DNA of 64,000 nucleotides from Streptomyces indicus (lineage in GTDB: Bacteria > Actinomycetota > Actinomycetes > Streptomycetales > Streptomycetaceae): contig NZ_FNFF01000008.1 of the NCBI RefSeq assembly GCF_900100315.1, positions 1 through 64,000 on the forward strand, written 5' to 3'. Of the stretch, positions 16,866 through 24,364 are shown piece after piece (the stretch's first letter is position 1; each line of letters starts with the position of its first letter). A model generated the notes under the pieces. It saw nothing but the letters and a program-made list of their open reading frames with translations. It searched no databases and had not been told where the DNA came from. A program made the position numbers and the translations under genes.

Positions 16866-17330
16866 AACAGTGGCCACGATGAAAGGTCAACGCCGCTCCA
16901 CTCTGTGTCTGTGGCAGGCGCCGTCGTACGCGAGGACGGCCGCATTCTGGCGATCAAGCGTGCAGACAACGGCACTTGGGAACCACCAGGCGGCGTGCTC
17001 GAACTGGCCGAGGCGCCCGAGGAGGGCGTGCGTCGTGAGGTCTACGAGGAGACCGGAATCAAGGTCGAGGTCGAGCGCCTGACCGGGGTCTACAAGAACA
17101 CGGCGCGAGGAATCGTGGCCTTGGTCTTCCGGTGCCGCCCCGAGGGAGGACAGGAGCAGCTCTCGGACGAGTCGATCGCGGTCGACTGGCTGACACCTGC
17201 CGAGGTCTCCGAGCGGATGGGCGAGGTCTACGCCGTACGCATCCTGGATGCACTTCAGGAAGACGGACCGCAGGTCCGTACGCATGATGGCCGCCAGTTC
17301 AACCGGGCGGCTCACGGATCCAATATCTAG
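16860..17330 (+). CDS. NUDIX hydrolase, Pif-like
   Basis: 156 residues from ATG 16860 (MSNSGHDERSTP); an ATG 12 nt upstream is also in frame. It has a complete Nudix box: GGVLELAEAPEEG followed by VRREVYEETGI. There is no ribosome-binding site before the ATG and the operator overlaps it, so the message may be leaderless. In pSAM2 the Nudix protein Pif blocks redundant transfer between donor strains and lies next to korSA; the same arrangement is seen here. An alternative role in nucleotide clean-up cannot be excluded. Confidence 0.82.
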   Translation: MSNSGHDERSTPLHSVSVAGAVVREDGRILAIKRADNGTWEPPGGVLELAEAPEEGVRREVYEETGIKVEVERLTGVYKNTARGIVALVFRCRPEGGQEQLSDESIAVDWLTPAEVSERMGEVYAVRILDALQEDGPQVRTHDGRQFNRAAHGSNI

Positions 17331-17333
17331 GCC

Positions 17334-18191
17334 ATGGACTTGCAGGGGGTAGGGGCGATCGCCGCTGCGGTAGTCGCCGCCGTAGGGATTCCGAGTGCGC
17401 TCATCATCGGCCGATGGCAGATGCAAGGCGCCATGCGCAACGCTGAAGAAACCGCGCGGGCAGGAATTGCCCAGGCGGAGGCCAACTACAGAGCAGCTCT
17501 CGATGCCGTCAAGACCACAGCAATTGAAACCCATAGGCAGTGGCGTCGGGGAATTCAACGTGACGCATACGCCACCTTCCTTATTGTGGCTCATCAAACT
17601 CGGGAAGACTGCGAACGGTGCGAATTGGAATGCGAGGAAGACGTCTCAGACGGTGAATTTACAGCACTGAAGATCAACGTCAGAGATCACTTGAAGCAGC
17701 TAAAAGAAGCGCAGACAATCATCGAGCTAGAAGGGCCGGATGCGGTGGCATCCGCGGCAGCCGCGATGGTGAATGAGCTGGAGATACTAGTGATGACGTA
17801 TCCCAGCCAAGCTGACTACTCGCGAGCCTGGGGGAAACTCCTCAGAGCAACGACCCACTCAGACACTCGCGTAAGCAGCCCTGCATCGGACTACCTAAGT
17901 GCCCTGTACCGCTTGAAGCAAGCCTTTACCTCCTCGGATCAATCTCACTCAATGACCGAGGAGCAACGCGCTCAGGAGATACGAGAAGCTAGAGCAGAAT
18001 GCAGTCGGATCGAGGGATCGCTGGATGACGACACACTGTCCGATGATGAGCGCTTTGCCCTCAGGCAGGGTAACTCGCCGAGCCCTCCGAGTAATAGCCA
18101 ACACTGCTTGCAAGCTATTCAAGCATTCCAGCAAGCCGAGGAACGCTTCGTGCGCGTAGCCAAGGACGAACTTCATAGCACCAATTCGTAA
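17334..18191 (+). CDS. Membrane-anchored coiled-coil protein, unknown
   Basis: 285 residues. One N-terminal membrane helix (VGAIAAAVVAAVGIPSALIIG) is followed by a long helical, charged region (QAEANYRAALDAVKTTAIET; ECEEDVSDGEF) predicted to be coiled coil and cytoplasmic. It starts 3 bp after the Nudix stop, so is probably co-transcribed. By eye the codon use is less GC-rich than the neighbours (AAT, ATT, CTA and ACA codons), pointing to foreign origin. Such proteins are common AICE cargo; function unknown. Confidence 0.7.
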   Translation: MDLQGVGAIAAAVVAAVGIPSALIIGRWQMQGAMRNAEETARAGIAQAEANYRAALDAVKTTAIETHRQWRRGIQRDAYATFLIVAHQTREDCERCELECEEDVSDGEFTALKINVRDHLKQLKEAQTIIELEGPDAVASAAAAMVNELEILVMTYPSQADYSRAWGKLLRATTHSDTRVSSPASDYLSALYRLKQAFTSSDQSHSMTEEQRAQEIREARAECSRIEGSLDDDTLSDDERFALRQGNSPSPPSNSQHCLQAIQAFQQAEERFVRVAKDELHSTNS

Positions 18192-18259
18192 GATCCAGCT
18201 CATAAATCACCGGGCAGTTGGGCTCTTGCGGGTTATGTCGCCTAGGTACGCTCGGCTGC

Positions 18260-18739
18260 ATGGCAGTCAACGAGCACGAAGCGAAGATGGCGCATCCGCG
18301 CATGGCCGCGGGTGCGCTCTTCTTTGACCAGAACGGGCGCGTGCTCATGGTCGAGCCGTCCTACAAGGACTACTGGGACGTCCCCGGCGGCTATGTCGAG
18401 ACCGGCGAGTCCCCGCTCCAGGCCGCAGCCCGCGAAGTCCGCGAAGAGCTCGGAATCACTCCGCCACTGGGCCGACTTCTCGCGGTCGACTGGGCGCCGA
18501 ACGGCAGCGAGGGCGACAAGGTTCTGTACCTCTTCGATGGCGGCGAGCTCAGCGCCGAAGACCTGGACCGGATCACGCTTCAGCCCGACGAGCTGACGAG
18601 CTTCCACTTCCTGGACCCTGCCGAGATCAACGAGCGCACGATCCCGCGGTTGGCCCGACGCATTCACGCGGCCATCGCAGCCCGATCGTCGGCAGCGCCG
18701 GTCTATCTCGAGCACGGCGAGACGCCCGCAGCCGCGTAG
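18260..18739 (+). CDS. NUDIX hydrolase (second in element)
   Basis: 159 residues from ATG 18260 (MAVNEHEAKMAHPRMAAGAL); the in-frame extension to 18218 has no better signal. Intact Nudix box: GGYVETGESPLQA then AREVREELGI. It is 30% or less similar by eye to the first Nudix protein, so it is not a recent duplication. Little ribosome-binding signal is visible, and TAGGTA 11 nt upstream might be a -10. The substrate is unknown. Confidence 0.82.
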   Translation: MAVNEHEAKMAHPRMAAGALFFDQNGRVLMVEPSYKDYWDVPGGYVETGESPLQAAAREVREELGITPPLGRLLAVDWAPNGSEGDKVLYLFDGGELSAEDLDRITLQPDELTSFHFLDPAEINERTIPRLARRIHAAIAARSSAAPVYLEHGETPAAA

Positions 18740-18782
18740 CCGGAACCGGTGCTTGAGTAAAAACCTTCTCTACGGGTTCAAG

Positions 18783-18803
18783 GCGCCCCGCACGGCGGGG
18801 CGC
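18783..18803. repeat. GC-rich hairpin GCGCCCCGC-ACG-GCGGGGCGC
   Basis: 9-bp perfect stem with a 3-nt loop, 44 bp after the second Nudix stop. A likely terminator for that operon, or part of the structured non-coding block that follows. Confidence 0.6.
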
Positions 18804-18944
18804 GCGCCGCTCTTGGCGCGGCCCGCCTCCATGTCTCCGCCACCGGCAGCCGCGCCCCGCGGCGCGCTCGGCGAGGGCGCCAACCTGAGGTTCAAACGGC
18901 CGGCACGGGGCTGGGGCGGTCGGCTCCGCGGCTTTACGCAGCCA

Positions 18945-19054
18945 CTTTGGGGCGAGCCTCTAAGATCATGGCCCCGATTCGGGCTATTGCGGGCAGGTCC
19001 AGAGACTGCCCGAATCGCGGCGAGCGTAAGGGGCCATGATCACTCGCCCCAAAG
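18945..19054. repeat. 110-bp nested inverted repeat
   Basis: Outer arms CTTTGGGGCGAG (18945-18956) and CTCGCCCCAAAG (19043-19054). Middle arms GATCATGGCCCC (18964-18975) and GGGGCCATGATC (19030-19041). Inner arms CGATTCGGGC (18975-18984) and GCCCGAATCG (19008-19017), with GGGCAG/CTGCCC inside. All arms are perfect. As DNA it could be a cruciform or replication site; as RNA a long hairpin. Confidence 0.85.
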
Positions 19055-19159
19055 CAGCTCCAGCCCAAAGCCGCTCCACCGACCGCGCTGTACGGTGTCC
19101 GCCCAGGAGGGGCACCGCGCAGTCGCCCCTGTTCGGCGATCACAGAATGCGAGCACAGC

Positions 19160-19456
19160 GTGCGGGGATTGAGGAAGCTCTACAAGACGCTCAAAGGCAC
19201 GCACCACGCACCCGACGATGACACGTTCGCCAAGGGCGCCCCCTGTCGGTGTTCCCCGAACTGGCCAGCGCTGGAAAGTACGGCCAACGGCTACACGGTC
19301 CGAGCCCTGCCGTCAGCGCACTACAGCATCATGACGAATCCTGACGTCGGTACGTTCGTCGCACGGTGCACGGGCTGTCACGCCCGATACCTGAGCCCGT
19401 GGATCATCGACACCACTGACACGATGCCCTACGCATGGGCGCGCGAGACCGACTGA
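19160..19456 (+). CDS. Small Cys-rich hypothetical protein
   Basis: 98 residues from GTG (RGLRKLYKTLKGTHHAPDDD). Cysteines occur as CRC (about residue 29) and CTGC (about residue 70), spaced like a possible zinc ribbon. The rest has ordinary protein composition (PWIIDTTDTMPYAWARETD). It is the last gene before the right att repeat. No family recognised; it could be a spurious frame, but base usage looks coding. Confidence 0.5.
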   Translation: MRGLRKLYKTLKGTHHAPDDDTFAKGAPCRCSPNWPALESTANGYTVRALPSAHYSIMTNPDVGTFVARCTGCHARYLSPWIIDTTDTMPYAWARETD

Positions 19457-19584
19457 GAGGCGCGCCAAGTCGGGCTGCGGTACAGCAGAGAAGTACAGCA
19501 ACCGTGGCGACCACTACCGGCCGTAATAGCCCTTCATTGCCCGTCTGGCCAGCCCAGCAGCCCTCAGTGACCGTCCCGCCGGTA

Positions 19585-19629
19585 GTTCGGGACGAAGAGG
19601 TCGTGGGTTCAAATCCCGCCACCCCGACA
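19585..19629. repeat. attR core, 45-bp copy of tRNA-Pro 3' half
   Basis: Exact copy of 13271-13315. It lacks the 5' half of a tRNA, so it is not a functional tRNA gene but the right junction of the element. An integrase stump lies 70 bp to the right. Confidence 0.92.
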
Positions 19630-19634
19630 CAGGT

Positions 19635-19670
19635 CAGAGGCCCAATCGCTTGATCGCGATTGGGCCTCTG
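19635..19670. terminator. Strong hairpin right of attR
   Basis: CAGAGGCCCAATCGC (19635-19649) and GCGATTGGGCCTCTG (19656-19670), a perfect 15-bp stem with loop TTGATC. Possibly the terminator that served the tRNA before the inner element inserted, or the end of the integrase transcript. Confidence 0.8.
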
Positions 19671-19698
19671 TCGTGCTTGGGGGGCCAAACGAATTTGG

Positions 19699-19932
19699 TC
19701 AGGCCACCTCGCCGGTCTCCGCGGCGCCCTCCTTATCCGCGGCCTTCTGCTCCTCCGCGAAGATGTCGTCCATCGCTTCAGCTCCCTGTGTGATCACTGG
19801 CCGGAGCTGCTTGCGGTAGACCGCCTCCGTGGTCGCCTGGCTGGTGTGGCCGACCAGCAGCGCAATCCTCCCCAGCGGGATGCCGTGATCAGAGAGCAGG
19901 GATTGGGTTATGACGGCGTTATCTGCCGCCAC
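19699..19932 (-). pseudogene. Tyrosine integrase, C-terminal stump
   Basis: The readable part (SLLSDHGIPLGRIALLVGHT to AEAMDDIFAE) matches the C-terminus of AICE/phage tyrosine recombinases: LVGH supplies the last His and TTEAVYRKQL the nucleophilic Tyr. The N-terminal arm-binding domain and the catalytic Arg and Lys are gone. Homology stops around 19905, where the pentapeptide gene's 3' end overlaps. The stump points toward the att repeat at 19629, the usual orientation of int next to attP, so it belongs to an element that was integrated here before the 13271-19629 one. Not functional. Confidence 0.85.
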
Positions 19933-21095
19933 TCGGGGGGCAGGACCGTGTGTTCATCTGTTTGCAGCCCCGTGAGCGACCGCGGGAGTCCCTTGGCCCG
20001 CCCCAGATCCGCCCCATCCAGATTGACTTCGTCGAGGGTCGCCTTGTCCAGACTGGCTTCGGTGAGCGTCGCCTCCGGCAGGTGGGCCTTTGTAAGTGTC
20101 ACCCCAATTAGGTTGGCCCTGGCAAGGTTTGCCCTCATTAAGTTGGCCCCAGTGAGCGTCGCATTGGTCAGGATGGCCCCGGTGAGCGTCGCATCGGTCA
20201 GCTTGGCGCCAGTGAGGATCGCGCGAGACAGGATCGCCCTGGTAAGCGTTACCCCGTCCAGGGTGGCCCCAGTTAGCGTCGCATCGGTCAAATCGGCCCC
20301 GGCGAGATTCACCCCGATCAAGTTGGCCTCGGTGAGCGTTGCATCGCCTAGGTCGGCCCCGGTGAGTGTCGTCCCGCTCAAGAAGGCTGCAGTGAGGTCT
20401 GCTTGGTGAAGTTGCGCTCCAGCGAGGTGGAGGCCACGAAGCTCGAGGAATTCGTGGGGGTCTACGTAGCTGCGTGATTCCGCGCGGGTCAGGGCGGTGA
20501 GCGCCGCCTGGACGTCCGCATCCGGCTCGCTGGGGAGTTCCGACAGGCCCCCGGATGGAGAAGTGGACTCGGATTCTTCGGAGTTTGGTGCTGGCGCAGC
20601 CTTCGGGGCGCGGTCGCGGATGAAGTGGCCAAGGACGCGTGCCGCATCGGTAGCCACCTGCTCGGGTGCGTCCCGGACGATCTGCCCCAGCGCGAGGATG
20701 CCCCCAATACGGACGTACCGCTGATCTGAGCCGAGTCGTTCCAGAGCCTTGGTGAACCGCTCGGTGATCTGGCCACGCCGGGTCAGGCGGTACGTGCGGG
20801 CGGTGTAGAGCAATGCAACGCTAGCGCCCAGCGCAGCGACGCAGGCGACAAGCGCCGTTCGAAACCCGGTAACCAACGCGGCCGAGCCCTTCTTCAACTC
20901 GTCGTCGTCGAGGTGGCTGCCGTCCAGCACATAGGGGCCCCGCCACACCAGCCACGGCAGGCCAACAAGCAATGCGAGCGCCCCTACGGCGATGAGAAGG
21001 ACCGTTATCCGTCTGCGTCTCTGAGCCCTCTGCCGAACCCAGACTCGCCGCTGCCCAAGTGTCCGAGTGACGGGCGACGCTCGGCCGGGTTTCAT
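19908..21095 (-). CDS. Pentapeptide-repeat membrane protein
   Basis: 395 residues from ATG 21095 (MKPGRASPVTRTL), chosen for GAGGAG just upstream; longer frames to 21359 lack such a signal. Two membrane helices (ITVLLIAVGALALLVGLPWL and VTGFRTALVACVAALGASVA) are followed by a helical segment. About 30 pentapeptide repeats of the A(D/N)LxG type then run from LRGLHLAGAQL to LDEVNLDGADLG, expected to fold as a right-handed beta-helix. Similar proteins (annotated pentapeptide repeat-containing) are frequent in streptomycete accessory DNA; function unknown. The 3' end overlaps the integrase stump by 25 bp in another frame. Confidence 0.85.
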   Translation of the reverse strand: MKPGRASPVTRTLGQRRVWVRQRAQRRRRITVLLIAVGALALLVGLPWLVWRGPYVLDGSHLDDDELKKGSAALVTGFRTALVACVAALGASVALLYTARTYRLTRRGQITERFTKALERLGSDQRYVRIGGILALGQIVRDAPEQVATDAARVLGHFIRDRAPKAAPAPNSEESESTSPSGGLSELPSEPDADVQAALTALTRAESRSYVDPHEFLELRGLHLAGAQLHQADLTAAFLSGTTLTGADLGDATLTEANLIGVNLAGADLTDATLTGATLDGVTLTRAILSRAILTGAKLTDATLTGAILTNATLTGANLMRANLARANLIGVTLTKAHLPEATLTEASLDKATLDEVNLDGADLGRAKGLPRSLTGLQTDEHTVLPPEWRQITPS

Positions 21096-21439
21096 GGCTC
21101 CTCGGCTGCGGCGAGACCACTGCACTTGCTTCATGCCAGGTACATGCCCGAACACTGCCGTGCGGTTGCGGTGCCGCGCACACGAACCGCCCAGTCTCAG
21201 TCTTTGTCTCAGTCGTGCCGTCCGGAGCGCTCGGGATTGATCCCGAAGGCCGAGGGTGGCCGGACGCAGCCGGCCCCTGGACGGCTTCAAGGGCGCACCG
21301 GGTGCGCGCGACATGCCAACTGAGGACCGGACGCCCCTCTTGACAACCCGGGAAGCCATGGCACCTCCCTGACCAGCAGCTTGTCAGTGACGGAGGGTAC
21401 GGTTCCGGCGTGAAACTTGATTCAACCCCCGCCCTGGAC

Positions 21440-21830
21440 TGAGCGAGCCTGGGGCAGGCATTCGCCTCCGCCTACGCCGAATTCGAGGCAAACGATCTCC
21501 TGCGCTCCTCGAGTACCGACCAGCGAACGGGGCTGGAGGCTGAAGAACCCGAGGACATCGAGGACGACCGGGAGAGATGGCTGAGGCCCCAAGCTGACTT
21601 CATACGAGGCGATGCGCCCGGCGGACCAGGATCCCGTGACGTACGCGCGAGCGTGGCCGGAAACGGACGAACTGCGCCGTCAGCTGGGTGCGACCCGCGA
21701 GGCGCAGCACTCATTGGCGCGCACACTGCAACAAGTCGCCGGGGTCGGCGACTTGATCGATCTGCCGGCGCCTCGGCCGCCGCAGCTGCGGCCGGGGCCG
21801 GACGATGGGCGCTCTGACGCCCCCCGTTGA
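21440..21830 (+). pseudogene. Probable frameshifted remnant, unknown family
   Basis: Protein-like text occurs in two frames. The first reads ASLGQAFASAYAEFEANDLL to ERWLRPQADF with a stop just before it; the second, starting about 21591, reads LTSYEAMRPADQDPVTYARA to RTLQQVAGVGDLID and ends at 21830. A single indel near 21590 would join them. There is no start codon with a ribosome-binding site. The 21096-21974 interval otherwise holds nothing I can support. Confidence 0.4.
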
Positions 21831-21974
21831 TTAACGGCAGTCCGCTCGTCCTCGCGGCTTGAGCCAGATCACCGTGCATGTTCGCCAACCTTCTGGTGCC
21901 TCCTGACGCTGTCGGACGGGTACGTAATACTGCGGAGGTTCGGCAGAAGGATCATGCACTGACCGGGGGGCGCA

Positions 21975-23558
21975 GTGGCAGGCAGAGGCGGCGCGGGCGG
22001 AAGCGATCCCTACGCCAGGGAACTCGCACGACAGGCCAGGGAGTACGAGAAGGCGCGCAAGGCGGCGGAGGCCGAAGCGAAACGTAAGGCACGCGAGGAA
22101 AAGCTCGCGTACGAGGCGGCCCGGGCGCAGGAAGCCGTCGACCGTACCTACGTCCTCGAGAACGACGTCGAGCAACTGGCCAACCTCCTGCGGACGGCTG
22201 TGCTCGAAAGCAGCCCACCGACCTTCGACCGGCTCAAGCAGACGTTCACGCCGACAGCCTTCGCTCCTCCCAAGGGGCGGGCCAAGGCCGCCCCGCAGCC
22301 CCGCTGGGAGGAGTACGAGCCGGAGCCACCACGCGGCATCCTCGGTGCGCTCGGCTTCGGCCGGAAGGGATACGACGCTGAAGTCGAGCAGGCCCGAGCA
22401 CGGTTCGACAAGGCGTTGCGCGACCATGCGCGGGACGAGAAGAAGCGCGTCGAGAAGCTGGACAAGCTCCGGGCCAAGCACGAGGAGCAGAACCATCTGG
22501 AGGCCGCTCGGGTCGAGGAGTGGAACGCGCGGATCGAGGAACGCCGGGCGGCCTATCGTGAGCGGGACGTCGAAGCTGTGGAGTGGTTCATCGACCAGGC
22601 ACTTGCCGCCTCCAAGTACCCGCACGGCTTCCCCAAAGCGCACCGGGTGTCGTACCAGGCGGATACCGGTGACCTGCTCGTCGAAATCGACCTCCCGCTG
22701 GAAGACGTCGTTCCCGCGGCCCGCGCGTACCGCTACGTGAAGTCCCGGGACGAGATGAATCCCGTGCCCCGCCCCGACAAGGAGCGCAAGGAGCTCTACG
22801 CCTCCGTCCTCGCCCAGACCGCGCTGCGCACCGTGCACGAGCTGTTCGCCGCCGACACCGAGGGCGTCGTCAAGTCCATCGCGCTCAACGGACATGTGGC
22901 CACGATCGACCGGGCCACTGGGCGCGAGGTGCACCCCTGTCTGATCACCCTCCAGACGGACCGGGAGGAGTTCGCGCAGCTGGTCCTGACGCAGGTGGAC
23001 CCACGTGCCTGCTTGAAGCGGCTGCGCTCGCTGATCTCACCGAACCCGTACGAGCTGGAGCCGGTGCGGCCTCTGGTCACCTTTGACCTCAGTAAGTTCC
23101 GGCTCATGGACAGCCTGGACGTCGTTGCAGGGCTGGACAGCCGCCCTGTGCTCATGGACCTGACGCCCACGGAGTTCGAGCACCTGATCCGGCAGTTGTT
23201 CGAGGCCATCGGCCTGGACAGCGTGAACACTCAGCCCTCGAAGGACGAGGGCGTGGACGCCATCGCGATGAACACCGACCCGGTGATGAAGGGCCTGTGC
23301 GTCATCCAGGCCAAGCGCACCAAGAACGTGGTGCCGTTCGAGACCGTCTCGGCCCTGGCCGGCGTCGTGGAACACAAGCGGGCGGCCAAGGGCATCCTCG
23401 TGACGACCTCATGGTTTGGCCGGGCCAGCGAGGCGTTCGCCAACGAGCACGGGCGTCTCGAACTACTGGACGGCGCCAATCTGGTCCACCTGTTCAAGGA
23501 GCACTTGAACCTCGACGTGATCCCAGGACCGGTGCCGCCGAAGCGTCGGCCGACGTGA
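21975..23558 (+). CDS. Mrr-like restriction endonuclease with coiled-coil N-terminus
   Basis: 527 residues from GTG after GGGGGG. Residues 10-60 and 125-190 are highly charged coiled coil (ARQAREYEKARKAAEAEAKR; KKRVEKLDKLRAKHEEQ). The C-terminal 150 residues carry the Mrr-cat endonuclease fold: LTPTEFEHLIRQLFEAIGLD, then DEGVDAIA (Asp) and CVIQAKRTK (Gln-x-Lys), the PD-(D/E)xK core. No methyltransferase or other restriction subunit is nearby, so it may target modified DNA (type IV) or act in another defence role. Situated in the accessory tract behind the integrase stump. Confidence 0.85.
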   Translation: MAGRGGAGGSDPYARELARQAREYEKARKAAEAEAKRKAREEKLAYEAARAQEAVDRTYVLENDVEQLANLLRTAVLESSPPTFDRLKQTFTPTAFAPPKGRAKAAPQPRWEEYEPEPPRGILGALGFGRKGYDAEVEQARARFDKALRDHARDEKKRVEKLDKLRAKHEEQNHLEAARVEEWNARIEERRAAYRERDVEAVEWFIDQALAASKYPHGFPKAHRVSYQADTGDLLVEIDLPLEDVVPAARAYRYVKSRDEMNPVPRPDKERKELYASVLAQTALRTVHELFAADTEGVVKSIALNGHVATIDRATGREVHPCLITLQTDREEFAQLVLTQVDPRACLKRLRSLISPNPYELEPVRPLVTFDLSKFRLMDSLDVVAGLDSRPVLMDLTPTEFEHLIRQLFEAIGLDSVNTQPSKDEGVDAIAMNTDPVMKGLCVIQAKRTKNVVPFETVSALAGVVEHKRAAKGILVTTSWFGRASEAFANEHGRLELLDGANLVHLFKEHLNLDVIPGPVPPKRRPT

Positions 23559-23616
23559 GGCAGAGGCCCTGACGCACGCTTCAACGGCACATGCCAACGC
23601 ATGGCCGTGCAGGGCG

Positions 23617-24150
23617 TCAGCTCCCAGGAGCCTCGTCTTGCAAGAAGCGCTCCACCTCGTGGGCCACACCCGACGTCGAGTTCGACGCGCGTGAGCTGCC
23701 GCGCGTAGAGCCTTCGTGCACGCCGAGGCCACCTACCCATACGTATCCGAACGACTGATCGTCGTCGATACCGGGGCTGATCTGAATTGCCAGCTGCTTG
23801 AGCTGGGCAGTGGGCGCCGCCGCGAAGACCACTGCTGTGGCCCTGCGTTGCGGATACAGGTTGAAGTCGTAGATGCCGCTGGAGGCACGCTCGTCCACGT
23901 ACGCTCCCAGTCCGTCTCTGCCCACCCTCACGTCGAAGTGTTGGGGATGGTCGAAGAGGTCGATGTTGAAGAAGGTGGTACCGCGGTTCTCGAAGGTCAC
24001 CTGGAAGGTGATGTATGTCAGACCCTTCGCGTCGTCATCGCGACCGCGCGGTGGCTCCCGCTTCTTAAGGCTGTGCACACGGACCCTCAGGCCGGCCCAC
24101 TGCTCGGACTGGTACTCCTGCCAGTCCCCGATGACGTTCGGTATGTCCAT
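23617..24150 (-). CDS. Hypothetical protein
   Basis: 177 residues starting MDIPNVIGDWQEYQSEQWAG. Alternating hydrophobic strands (GLTYITFQVTFENRGTTFFN; ATAVVFAAAPTAQLKQLAIQ) suggest a beta-sandwich like the Ig-like DUF4352 group, but it lacks the usual lipoprotein signal. The tail is Ser-rich (GSTRGSSRASNSTS). Cytosolic. Convergent with the Mrr-like gene. I do not recognise the family. Confidence 0.6.
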   Translation of the reverse strand: MDIPNVIGDWQEYQSEQWAGLRVRVHSLKKREPPRGRDDDAKGLTYITFQVTFENRGTTFFNIDLFDHPQHFDVRVGRDGLGAYVDERASSGIYDFNLYPQRRATAVVFAAAPTAQLKQLAIQISPGIDDDQSFGYVWVGGLGVHEGSTRGSSRASNSTSGVAHEVERFLQDEAPGS

Positions 24151-24364
24151 GACCTCCGCCTTCTGCGTAGGTCGACAGCCTACGAGCCGGGCCGCGGCGT
24201 AGGTACGACAGCTCGATCAGGCTGCCTCCAGGCTCCGTCGGAGCAGCGTCAGGCAGGACATGCGGGGTCGAGTGCTTCATGCGCATCGAGGGCGTACCGA
24301 GTTGCCGCCGTCAGTGCGCAGACCACACTCCGCCAAGAACCCGGATGTCGGCGAACCATCGCGC

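Larger units (their letters stand above)
18740..19159. other. 420-bp structured non-coding block
   Basis: No credible gene in any frame. It contains the GC hairpin at 18783 and the nested inverted repeat at 18945-19054. The size and secondary structure resemble a plasmid-type cis locus (origin or clt) or a structured RNA; neither is proven. Confidence 0.5.
13271..19629. mobile_element. AICE-derived integrated element without integrase (CIME-like)
   Basis: 6.3 kb between two perfect 45-bp copies of the tRNA-Pro 3' half. Contents: a threonine-synthase-like enzyme, an AICE protein/OMP-decarboxylase fusion, KorSA-like GntR, two Nudix proteins (the first Pif-like), a coiled-coil membrane protein, a non-coding inverted-repeat region and a small Cys-rich protein. 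No integrase, excisionase, replication or Tra gene is present. pSAM2-type elements use tRNA-Pro and carry korSA and pif. I infer a decayed relative or a cis-mobilisable element that would need an integrase supplied in trans. Confidence 0.8.

Noticed and set aside
19585..19629. Second tRNA-Pro gene
   Set aside because: Only the anticodon loop to the 3' end is present; acceptor 5' strand and D-arm are missing. It is the att repeat.
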